A DNA stretch of 64,000 nucleotides. Origin: Mesorhizobium sp. WSM3860. Its GTDB lineage: Bacteria; Pseudomonadota; Alphaproteobacteria; Rhizobiales; Rhizobiaceae. The translations under genes were made by a program, and so were the position numbers. Where the stretch lies: the NCBI RefSeq assembly GCF_002294995.1, contig NZ_NSGF01000001.1:62001-126000 (forward strand). Reading direction: 5' to 3'. Shown here one piece after another: positions 17,362-24,072 of this stretch. The notes beneath the pieces are model-generated. The model worked only from the letters and a program-made list of their open reading frames with translations. It was not told the origin of the DNA and searched no databases. Each line of letters opens with the position of its first letter. Positions within the stretch are counted from its first letter, which is position 1.

Positions 17362-18241
17362 CGGGGTTCCACTCCAGTGTGAATTGTCCGGGCAGGGCCG
17401 TGCGGCTCTTGCCGATATCGACGGTGAAGGCGGGGCGGCCGATCGAGCCGGCCAGCGGGCCGGCGAGCGTTTCGCGGCTGGCCGCGGGCGCAGCCGAAAC
17501 GATGAGGCGCACAGGCGCCGCGGTGGGCTCGGCCTGGCCGGACTGGCGCAGCAAAAACACTGGCCGGCCGGCGCTCTGGGCGCGGGCGTGCAGCCGCCGC
17601 GTCGCGGTAAGGTCGAGAAGCCGCGGGCTGCCGCGGATCTCGAGGATGACGGCGGCGAAGGCCGTCATGCGGGCGGCCTCCTCGGCGATCCACAGCGCGT
17701 CGAGCAGTTTCGGCGCTTCGGAAAACAGCAATTGTTCGGGCTCGATGCCGAAGAGGGCGTGGATCCCCCTGGCATACGGAAAGCCGGCCTCGCGGAAAAT
17801 CTCCGCCGTGCCGATCCAGAGGACAGGCAGGCCCTGCTTCTCTTTGAGGATCAGGCTGGCGAGCGACAGCGCCAAGCCGGCGACGGCACCGGCATCGCGG
17901 GTCTCTAGCCCATGGATTTCACTGAGCGCCGCCTTGGGCAGGCCGCCGCCGAGGGCAGTGTCGAGGCGTTCTATGCCGGTGTGCAGGAAGGCATCCGGCG
18001 AGGCCACAGCGAGGCCGCGCCGGACTATGGTGATTTCGGGGGTGATGTCTGATCCCGCGGCATCGCCAGGTATTTGTTTTTCAGCAATTCCGGACGGAAA
18101 ACCGCTTCGCACATTTTCTGAAATTGCTTTTGGCGCGCCGGAAGCCGGCGCTTCCAGGCGCTCGGGCAGCGTTCCCTCGATCTTCGCGATCTGGCGGCGC
18201 AGGGCAAAAACAGTTTCCCGCGCCACGGCGCTTATCGCCAT
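17141..18241 (-). CDS. imuA: ImuA, SOS mutagenesis protein
   Basis: A 366-residue RecA-like protein (SulA/ImuA family) of the damage-inducible mutasome. The N-terminus ETVFALRRQIAKIEG and core TGIERLDTALGGGLPKAALSEI, LPVLWIGTAEIFREAGFPYARG and [16 protein letters not shown] match ImuA. The start is ATG 18241, eight bases after GGAAG. Two oddities: residues about 38-58 are encoded by a family-A palindromic repeat at 18068-18131, and the last 221 bases overlap imuB. The Ala/Pro-rich tail in that overlap looks poorly constrained. Confidence 0.92.
   Translation of the reverse strand: MAISAVARETVFALRRQIAKIEGTLPERLEAPASGAPKAISENVRSGFPSGIAEKQIPGDAAGSDITPEITIVRRGLAVASPDAFLHTGIERLDTALGGGLPKAALSEIHGLETRDAGAVAGLALSLASLILKEKQGLPVLWIGTAEIFREAGFPYARGIHALFGIEPEQLLFSEAPKLLDALWIAEEAARMTAFAAVILEIRGSPRLLDLTATRRLHARAQSAGRPVFLLRQSGQAEPTAAPVRLIVSAAPAASRETLAGPLAGSIGRPAFTVDIGKSRTALPGQFTLEWNPDEHAFAERRSREERATNSVAVVPLSLRGADPAPASGAVLAFPALASPAPASATACDQPSRQQRPAHRSPRRAG
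18068..18131. repeat. Palindromic repeat, family A, inside the imuA coding sequence
   Basis: The 64-base segment has the same order as the intergenic copy at 47671-47735: AGGTATTTG, then CAGCAATTCCGGACGGAAAA, then TTTTCTGAAATTGC. It lies wholly inside imuA and is read through in frame with no stop. It encodes a peptide containing SENVRSGFPSGIAEKQ. Confidence 0.85.
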
Positions 18242-18264
18242 GACGTTCACTTCCGGCAGCAGTT

Positions 18265-18279
18265 GTTCCTGTTATGTTC
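18265..18279 (-). promoter_or_regulatory. LexA (SOS) box upstream of imuA
   Basis: GTTCCTGTTATGTTC is an exact GTTC-N7-GTTC direct repeat, the LexA recognition pattern of alphaproteobacteria. It ends 24 bases upstream of the imuA start and overlaps a TATAAG -10-like sequence (18279-18284, minus strand). A TTGACT -35-like hexamer lies at 18306-18311, 21 bases away, so the hexamer pairing is not ideal. It predicts damage-inducible expression of imuA-imuB-dnaE2. Confidence 0.88.
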
Positions 18280-18326
18280 TTATAGATTCCAGAGGGGCCT
18301 GGAAGAGTCAAGCGGAGTCGCAAGGA

Positions 18327-18336
18327 ATTTATTCCT
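18327..18336 (+). repeat. Target-site duplication, left copy
   Basis: ATTTATTCCT directly abuts the left inverted end of the IS1595-type element; the same ten bases recur at 21192-21201. Confidence 0.75.
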
Positions 18337-18359
18337 CATATTATACTTGACGTACCCAC
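18337..18359 (+). repeat. Left terminal inverted repeat of the IS1595-type element
   Basis: Begins CATATTATACTTG and ends CGTACCCAC. It pairs with 21166-21188 with three mismatches. Confidence 0.8.
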
Positions 18360-18397
18360 GAAATCGGATTAGGTTGATTCCATAAGGAGTTAGACCG

Positions 18398-19342
18398 ATG
18401 TCCGTTCTTTCAGACCGCCATTTCCACGACGAGGCCGAAGCCTACAAGGTCGTTGAAGCCAGGATTTGGCCGAATGGTCCCGTTTGCCCGCATTGCGGCG
18501 GCTTCGAGCGCATCTCGAAGATGGCAGGCAAAAGCACCCGGATTGGCACCTACAAGTGCTACCAGTGCCGCAAGCCTTTTACGGTCAAGGTCGGCACCAT
18601 CTTCGAGTCCAGCCACGTGCCGCTGCATTTCTGGTTGCAGGCGATTTTCCTTATCGCCTCATCCAAGAAGGGCATTTCGAGCAACCAGCTTCACCGCACC
18701 CTTGGCGTGACCCTGAAAACCGCTTGGTTCATGTCGCATCGCATTCGCGAAGCCATGCGCGACGGCAACCTTGGTCCTCTTGGCGGCAACGGTCTGATTG
18801 TCGAGGCTGACGAAACGTATTGGGGCAAGAAGGCTAATCCAGAGCCGTCTAAGCATCGTCGTGGCCGTCCTTACATCAAGAAGGGCAAGGCGGCTGAGAA
18901 GCGCGCCATCCTTGGCCTAGTCGAGCGCGGCGGCATCGTGCGCACCTTCCACGTTGCGCAAGCGACCAAGGTCAATGTTTCCGATCTGGTCGCGGCCAAT
19001 ATCGCCCACGAAAGCGTTCTCATGACCGACGAGAGCAATCTTTACCCGACCGTTGGCGCGACCTTTAGCAGCCACTGGATCGTCAAGCATTCGGCTGGCG
19101 AGTATGTGCGCGGCGGCGCCCACACCAACACCATCGAGAGCTATTTCAGCGTCTTCAAGCGCGGCATGAAGGGCACCTATCAGCATTGCGCCGAGAAGCA
19201 CCTTCACCGCTATCTGGCGGAATTCGACTTCCGCCACAATCAGCGCGTAGCTCTTGGCGTCGATGACGAGACGCGCGCTGACCGCATTCTTGATGGCATC
19301 GTTGGCAAGCGCCTGACCTATGAAACAACTAAAGCGAGGTGA
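18398..19342 (+). CDS. IS1595-family transposase (ISXO2-like)
   Basis: A 314-residue transposase. The N-terminus has a zinc ribbon with paired cysteines (VCPHCGG and YKCYQCRKPF), followed by a helix-turn-helix-like region (SSNQLHRTLGVTLKTAWFMS). The ISXO2-like DDE domain follows: acidic residues in LIVEADETYWGKK and ESVLMTDESNLY, then HTNTIESYFSVFKRGMKGTY. The frame is intact and the length normal, so the element may still be active. It starts behind AAGGAG and its TGA lies just before the small gene at 19351. Confidence 0.95.
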   Translation: MSVLSDRHFHDEAEAYKVVEARIWPNGPVCPHCGGFERISKMAGKSTRIGTYKCYQCRKPFTVKVGTIFESSHVPLHFWLQAIFLIASSKKGISSNQLHRTLGVTLKTAWFMSHRIREAMRDGNLGPLGGNGLIVEADETYWGKKANPEPSKHRRGRPYIKKGKAAEKRAILGLVERGGIVRTFHVAQATKVNVSDLVAANIAHESVLMTDESNLYPTVGATFSSHWIVKHSAGEYVRGGAHTNTIESYFSVFKRGMKGTYQHCAEKHLHRYLAEFDFRHNQRVALGVDDETRADRILDGIVGKRLTYETTKAR

Positions 19343-19350
19343 GGCACCTT

Positions 19351-19569
19351 ATGGCGTCTGGCGACCATCCAAATACCGCCCGAAAGCCAAGCGGCAAAAA
19401 GGCAAAGCCACTTAGTCATAAAGAGCAATCCGAGCGGTTTAAGCAGATCGCTCGGGAGCTAGAGGCCGACGAGACAGGGGCTGAATTTGAGCGTGCTATT
19501 CGGCGGCTTCTGCCAGAAAAGCAGGACGCGACGGGAACTCACGTCCGGAAGAAACCAAATACTCCTTAA
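19351..19569 (+). CDS. Small hypothetical protein in the IS1595 element
   Basis: A 72-residue, strongly charged protein with a Lys-rich start (KPSGKKAKPLSHKEQSERF) and an acidic helix (KQIARELEADETGAEFERAI). The ATG at 19351 is six bases after GAGGTGAGG and nine bases after the transposase stop, so the two are probably co-translated; GTG 19339 is an alternative. Similar small genes often follow transposases of this family, but I know no proven role. Its 3' end overlaps the convergent DUF262/HNH gene by 74 bases. Confidence 0.65.
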   Translation: MASGDHPNTARKPSGKKAKPLSHKEQSERFKQIARELEADETGAEFERAIRRLLPEKQDATGTHVRKKPNTP

Positions 19570-21106
19570 ACCCCGTATTGCAGTAGGGGTGGGTCAACTG
19601 GTCATTGTCCGCATCACCTCTCCCGCCGTCTTGTACCCTAACGATATGGTCATCGCTCAAGGCTGAAATGGGCAGTCTGGCGTAGCAAAGCGGACAGCGA
19701 AGCGCCGACCTCAGCAACTCGCGCCGCCGCGTCGCGCCTCGGCTGTCATTCGTGAAGCGCTTACCCGGTGAATTTTCGATCTCGACGACCTCGGAAAGCC
19801 CTTTAAAGCGATGATCTGCAATCAGTTCAGCCAGGATCTCGCTGGACGCCTTGCCATTCCTAAGCCCGTCAAAAATTAGCTTGTACATTTCGAACACGGA
19901 CGGCGCACTTTTCGTCCACCCGCCATACTTGCCCAAGATGTGTTTGACGATGTTGTCGTTAGCCACAAGGAACTCTTCGAATCCCGCTCTGTGAAAGCAA
20001 AAATCGATCATTTGGCCGGATGAATTGAGGTGCTGAATAAAGCTGACCATCGCCAAGAAAGCGGATGGATGATGCTTGGTGGCTCCCCAAAAATAGACCG
20101 ATGGATGCAGCCCAAGGCTCGCCTTGCCGTCGCCAGAAACGTATTTCACGACGCCATAGACCTTGTCTAAAAAGCGGATCGTCTTGCTTCCATCCTCATC
20201 ATTTTGCAGTTCATCAAGGGATTTTTTGGCCCTTAGGTCGTTGGCGAAATTTACCAAATCGAGCGAGATACGCAGAGCCTCAGCCGAATATGGCTTCCCG
20301 GCGATCGGCATCTCAATTGACCGCGATAAGTCGGCGTTCTCAGGCTCAAAGAGGACATCATAGATTTTCTTTGCCTTGCGCTTAATTTCCTCTCTCTGAG
20401 TTTCCTCAAACTTGGACCAGTACTCATAGCCGGTTGCGGCGCGAACGAGCGCTCGGGCTGCGATTACATTCGGCTTTCGCCGCGAGACGATCATATATTT
20501 TTCCGTCTCATTGATCTCGACGGCTCGCTGATTGATGGCGAGGAACGAGTCCTCCGCTGTATCTGCATCGCCTTCAACCCACTGAGCGTCTAGCGGCTTG
20601 CCGATATTGGATGCCCACTTGATCCGCTCTCTCGTCGGGTTTTCTTGTTGGAGGATAGTGCTGATTTCTGCGTAGCTCCCGACCTCGGTTACGACGCGGT
20701 GCCGGCATTCGTCGGCATAGTCCTTTTGTTGCTTTGGGATTTTGTCCTCGAAGAAACGCCGCGAGATTGGTCCCGCGCCGTAGTCGTCGTTTACCCATGC
20801 AATGAAGGCGCTAAGTCGATGGGCTCCGTCGATCACGAAGGTATAGCCAGCTTCTGATTTCCATAGGATAAGCGCGGGGATCAGACTGCCATTTCTGAAC
20901 GCCTTAATAAGCGTGACTACGTTGTCGATATCCCAATCATTAGTCACGCGCTGGAAAGATGGCTTCCGCAGAAGCCCATAATGCAGGCGATTGGTTTGCA
21001 GTTCGGAAACAGGAATGCCGCCAGAGCCGATTGATCCCCGGCCAGTGGTGCTAATTTCCAAATCTTCGCGCTTGATCATCGCATCGAGATTTAGACGCTT
21101 AACCAT
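19496..21106 (-). CDS. DUF262 (ParB-like) plus HNH endonuclease domain protein
   Basis: A 536-residue passenger gene of the IS1595 element. Residues about 30-110 form a DUF262/ParB-like nuclease fold: LRKPSFQRVTNDWDIDNVV and FVIDGAHRLSAFIAWV, where DGAHRLS stands in for the usual DGQQRLT. The C-terminus has an HNH-type zinc finger: CPLCYARLPISALSDDHIV, then DNDQLTHPYCN. The layout recalls GmrS/GmrD-type modification-dependent restriction proteins, but the C-terminus is a compact HNH. The ATG at 21106 follows GGGGGAG. The gene is visibly less GC-rich than its neighbours. Nuclease activity and any defence role are inferred. Confidence 0.8.
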   Translation of the reverse strand: MVKRLNLDAMIKREDLEISTTGRGSIGSGGIPVSELQTNRLHYGLLRKPSFQRVTNDWDIDNVVTLIKAFRNGSLIPALILWKSEAGYTFVIDGAHRLSAFIAWVNDDYGAGPISRRFFEDKIPKQQKDYADECRHRVVTEVGSYAEISTILQQENPTRERIKWASNIGKPLDAQWVEGDADTAEDSFLAINQRAVEINETEKYMIVSRRKPNVIAARALVRAATGYEYWSKFEETQREEIKRKAKKIYDVLFEPENADLSRSIEMPIAGKPYSAEALRISLDLVNFANDLRAKKSLDELQNDEDGSKTIRFLDKVYGVVKYVSGDGKASLGLHPSVYFWGATKHHPSAFLAMVSFIQHLNSSGQMIDFCFHRAGFEEFLVANDNIVKHILGKYGGWTKSAPSVFEMYKLIFDGLRNGKASSEILAELIADHRFKGLSEVVEIENSPGKRFTNDSRGATRRRELLRSALRCPLCYARLPISALSDDHIVRVQDGGRGDADNDQLTHPYCNTGFKEYLVSSGREFPSRPAFLAEAAE

Positions 21107-21165
21107 CTGCACTCCCCCCACCCGCTAGCTAGCCTAGTCATAGCCTAGGCACCCCGGCTTTGCCA

Positions 21166-21188
21166 GTGGGTACGCGAAGTACAATATG
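21166..21188 (-). repeat. Right terminal inverted repeat of the IS1595-type element
   Basis: Starts GTGGGTACGCGAAGTA and is the inverted partner of 18337-18359, 20 of 23 bases matching. Three further bases (CGG) separate it from the direct repeat. Confidence 0.8.
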
Positions 21189-21191
21189 CGG

Positions 21192-21201
21192 ATTTATTCC
21201 T
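21192..21201 (+). repeat. Target-site duplication, right copy
   Basis: ATTTATTCCT, identical to 18327-18336, directly after the right end of the element. Confidence 0.75.
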
Positions 21202-21290
21202 TCGCTGTTTAGCCTCCAAGAACCCGTGCCAACCGGCCCATTTGCCTCGACCGGCACGAAAGCCTATATGCCGAGGTCAAAGGAAACCTC

Positions 21291-21728
21291 ATGGCCCGTA
21301 TCTATCAGACCCGCCTCTGGCACGACCAACTCTCACCCTCGATGGAGGAGATGGAACTTCTGGCGCTGGAGGCCTACGCCCATCTGCCGGAGGAGTTCCG
21401 CAAGCTCACCGGCGAGATCATCATCCAGATCGCCGATTTTCCGACCGACGAGATCATGGACGACCTATCGCTGGAGACGCCCTTCGACCTGCTCGGCCTG
21501 TTCGAGGGGCGCGGCATCGCCGAGCGCTGGAACCCGCAGACCGGCGAAGGGCCGAACCGCATCACGCTCTATCGCCGCGCCATCCTCGACTATTGGGCCG
21601 AGAACGAGGAGACGCTGGGCGATATCGTCACCCATGTGCTGATCCACGAAATCGGCCACCATTTCGGCCTGTCGGACGACGACATGGAGCGGATCGAGGA
21701 AGCGGCGGAGCAGGCAGCGGCGGGATGA
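21291..21728 (+). CDS. Zincin-like metallopeptidase family protein
   Basis: A 145-residue protein of the minimal zincin (metallopeptidase, formerly DUF1025) family. The zinc-binding motif HEIGHHFGLSDDDM lies near residue 119, of the form HExxHxxG with a following acidic cluster. EEFRKLTGEIIIQIADFP and ITLYRRAILDYWAE are family features. The ATG at 21291 follows AAAGGA. No signal peptide, so cytosolic. It is 100 bases from the IS1595 insertion, which may have altered its upstream region. Confidence 0.9.
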   Translation: MARIYQTRLWHDQLSPSMEEMELLALEAYAHLPEEFRKLTGEIIIQIADFPTDEIMDDLSLETPFDLLGLFEGRGIAERWNPQTGEGPNRITLYRRAILDYWAENEETLGDIVTHVLIHEIGHHFGLSDDDMERIEEAAEQAAAG

Positions 21729-21731
21729 GGG

Positions 21732-21938
21732 CTACCAATCGCTGAGCTTGGTGCCGGGCGTATATTCCTGGCCCTCGATATCCTTCACCACGGCCTGGCC
21801 GCAGCGCATCGACTTGGTCGTCTTGTCGTAGGCATAGGTCGGCGAGCCGAACAGGTGCCAGCCCTTGTTCAGGGCCGCCGTGACCTTATGGCAGAAAGTG
21901 GAATCGTCCGGACCGGACAGAAAGCGGTAGAGTTTCAT
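21732..21938 (-). CDS. DUF1737 domain protein
   Basis: A 68-residue protein: MKLYRFLSGPDDSTFCHKV, then ALNKGWHLFGSPTYAYD and AVVKDIEGQEYTPGTKL. Small DUF1737 proteins of unknown function are common in alphaproteobacteria. It converges on the metallopeptidase gene with three bases between their ends. Confidence 0.85.
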   Translation of the reverse strand: MKLYRFLSGPDDSTFCHKVTAALNKGWHLFGSPTYAYDKTTKSMRCGQAVVKDIEGQEYTPGTKLSDW

Positions 21939-21965
21939 TTTCGACCCTGTCGTCACCAATGCCTG

Positions 21966-21992
21966 TCTGCTTTTCCTGGAATTGCTCTGCCG
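21966..21992. repeat. Partial family A palindromic repeat (copy 4)
   Basis: Only the right arm is present (CTTTTCCTGGAATTGCTCTG), between the DUF1737 start and the aldolase stop. Confidence 0.55.
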
Positions 21993-21994
21993 CA

Positions 21995-22876
21995 TCATGC
22001 GCCGATGATTGCGGCCTTCGCCAGAAGTTTCTCGGCTTCCGCCAGATGCAGCCGCTCGACCATGCGGCCGTCCAGCGCAATGACGCTTTTGCCGGCATTT
22101 TCGGGCCGTGAGAACGCCTCCCTGACCGCCCGCGCCCTGGCCAGCGCCTCCGGCGCGGGCGCAAAGGCGCGGTTGGCCGGTTCGATCTGGGCCGGGTGGA
22201 TCAGCGATTTGCCGTCGAAACCCATGGCGGCCGCCTCGGCGCATTCCCGCGCCAGGGCGTCCAGGTCGCGGAAATCATTGGCGACGCCGTCGATAACGTC
22301 GAGACCGCCGGCGCGGGCGGCGAGCACTAGCTGCAGCAGCCAGGACGTGAGATAGCGCCGGTCGGGCGTCGCCAAAATGCCGGTGGCTTTCACCAGATCG
22401 TTCGTTCCGGCCACCCAACAAGCAAGGCGGGATGCGGGATCGCGGCCAAGCTCGGCAATGGCGCCGATGTTGAGGAGCGCCTTGGGCGTCTCGATCATCG
22501 CCCAGAGTTTCACGGTATCAGGCGCGAAATTGTCGTCGAGCAGGTCGCCGGCCTCGAGGATGTCGCGCGGCGTGCCGATCTTGGGCAAAAGAATGCCGTC
22601 GGGCTCTGCCTTGGCGACGGTCAACAGGTCGTCGATGCCCCATTCACTGCCGAGCGGATTGATGCGCACCACCATCTCGCAGCGGCGCGCGGGCCGCGCG
22701 GCGAGGATGCCGGTCAGCTTGTCGCGCGCGACAATCTTGTCGGCGGACGCGACGCCATCCTCGAGGTCGATGATGACGGTATCGCAGGCGAGCGAGGCGA
22801 TCTTGGCCAGCGCCTTGTCGTTGGAGGCGGGCACGTAAAGCACCGAGCGGCGCGGGCGGTAGGTCTCAACGCTCAT
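21995..22876 (-). CDS. HpcH/HpaI aldolase/citrate lyase family protein (CitE-like)
   Basis: A 293-residue TIM-barrel lyase related to the beta subunit of citrate lyase and to malyl/citramalyl-CoA lyases. Signatures: RRSVLYVPASNDKALAKI, the metal-binding segment VIIDLEDGVASADK, VVRINPLGSEWGIDD, LWAMIETPKALLNIG, WVAGTNDLVKA and MGFDGKSLIHPAQIE. Other citrate lyase subunits are absent nearby, so it is probably a stand-alone acyl-CoA lyase. The substrate cannot be told from sequence. Start ATG 22876. Confidence 0.9.
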   Translation of the reverse strand: MSVETYRPRRSVLYVPASNDKALAKIASLACDTVIIDLEDGVASADKIVARDKLTGILAARPARRCEMVVRINPLGSEWGIDDLLTVAKAEPDGILLPKIGTPRDILEAGDLLDDNFAPDTVKLWAMIETPKALLNIGAIAELGRDPASRLACWVAGTNDLVKATGILATPDRRYLTSWLLQLVLAARAGGLDVIDGVANDFRDLDALARECAEAAAMGFDGKSLIHPAQIEPANRAFAPAPEALARARAVREAFSRPENAGKSVIALDGRMVERLHLAEAEKLLAKAAIIGA

Positions 22877-23373
22877 GACCGATCTATGCCGGCTTGCAGC
22901 GGGCGAGGCAAGGCGTGGCAAGCAGCCAACCGTCAAAGCCGGCACTGTTCTTCATTGCCTGCGCGCGATCTCCCCGCAAGATGCCAGCCTGCACAAGATC
23001 TGCAAATTCTTACGGAAAACCTCCTCCAATCCGCCGCGAGCTTTCCGTTCCGGCCGGCCATACAGACCGGCATGCGAATTCATGCAAAACCCCGCCGGGT
23101 CCTGCCCTACAGGCTGCGTTGTGACGGCTGGTGGCTCTTGGAGCCGCAAAGAATGCGCGCCTCGGCGACCGTGCTGCCTTTCATGCCGAGATCGCGAGGT
23201 AGCCTTCGAAAGGCCAGGAAAGCCCGGCCATGACGGCGCAGTCTGGCGCCGTCCGGCAAAACCGGTGCGCCTGGAATTTTCGCGACCGTGCGATTGCGCC
23301 GCACTCTCGACAAGCGCGGCGTGCTTGCTAATCCTGCCGTCACTCAACCCAACATGCCGGGCCCGCTGATTCC
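22877..23373. other. 497-base gap without a recognised gene
   Basis: Open frames occur on both strands, as expected in GC-rich DNA, but none has a ribosome-binding site or recognisable residues. The segment probably holds the divergent promoters of the lyase and the two-component system. I see no strong hairpin or repeat. Confidence 0.5.
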
Positions 23374-24072
23374 ATGCCGCACAACATCCTCGTCGCCGAC
23401 GACGATCCTCATATCCGCGAGATCATCTGCTTCGCGCTGGAAAAGGCCGGCATGAAGACGGCCGCCGTCGCCGATGGCGCCGCCGCGCTGCAGGCCGTCG
23501 AGCGTCGCTCGCCCGACCTCATCGTGCTCGACATCGGCATGCCCGAGATGGACGGGCTGGAGGTCTGCCGCAGGCTGCGGCAGCGCTCCGACGTGCCGGT
23601 GCTGTTCCTATCGGCCCGGGATGAAGAGATCGACCGTGTCCTCGGCCTTGAAATGGGCGGCGACGACTATGTGACAAAGCCGTTCAGCCCGCGCGAGCTG
23701 GTTGCCCGCGTCAATGTCATCCTGCGGCGCGCACGCCCGGCGGCGGCGGAGGAAGACACTGACGACCGTCAGTTCGCGCATGGCAAGCTCGTGCTTGTTC
23801 CGGCAAGCCATGCTGCGAGCTTTGAAGGCAAGCCCCTCACCCTGACAGCGATCGAGTTCGCGATTCTGAAGGGTTTTCTCGGCCGCCCGCAGCATGTGCT
23901 TGGCCGCGATGCGGTGATGGCCAATGCTTACCAATCCACCATCCACGTCTCGGAGCGCACCGTCGACAGCCATATCCGCAATATCCGCGCCAAGCTGGCG
24001 GCGGTCGGCTGTTCGGATGCGATCGCGACCGTGCATGGCGTCGGCTTCCGGCTCGGCCGATGCGGTGGCTGA
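23374..24072 (+). CDS. OmpR/PhoB-family response regulator
   Basis: A 232-residue regulator. The receiver domain (1-118) has the acidic pair in LVADDDPH, phospho-acceptor Asp53 in LIVLDIGMPEMDG, a Ser in FLSARDEE and Lys in VTKPFSPREL. The winged-helix DNA-binding domain follows: PLTLTAIEFAILKGFL and HVSERTVDSHIRNIRAKL, ending VHGVGFRLG. It overlaps the sensor kinase start by 13 bases, so the two make one system. It is CreB-like in layout; the stimulus is unknown. Confidence 0.92.
   Translation: MPHNILVADDDPHIREIICFALEKAGMKTAAVADGAAALQAVERRSPDLIVLDIGMPEMDGLEVCRRLRQRSDVPVLFLSARDEEIDRVLGLEMGGDDYVTKPFSPRELVARVNVILRRARPAAAEEDTDDRQFAHGKLVLVPASHAASFEGKPLTLTAIEFAILKGFLGRPQHVLGRDAVMANAYQSTIHVSERTVDSHIRNIRAKLAAVGCSDAIATVHGVGFRLGRCGG

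Larger units (their letters stand above)
18337..21191 (+). mobile_element. Complete IS1595-family element with passenger genes
   Basis: Inverted ends at 18337-18359 and 21166-21188 match at 20 of 23 positions (inner part CGTACCCAC). They are flanked by the identical 10-base direct repeat ATTTATTCCT at 18327-18336 and 21192-21201. IS1595-family elements make short target repeats of about 8 bases, so the true duplication may be 8 of these 10. The element holds a transposase, a small gene, and a 536-residue DUF262/HNH gene in opposite orientation. It sits upstream of the imuA promoter without breaking it. Confidence 0.85.

Noticed and set aside
22875..23369. Open frames on both strands in the gap before the response regulator
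   Set aside because: None has a ribosome-binding site or a recognisable domain, and they contradict each other on both strands.
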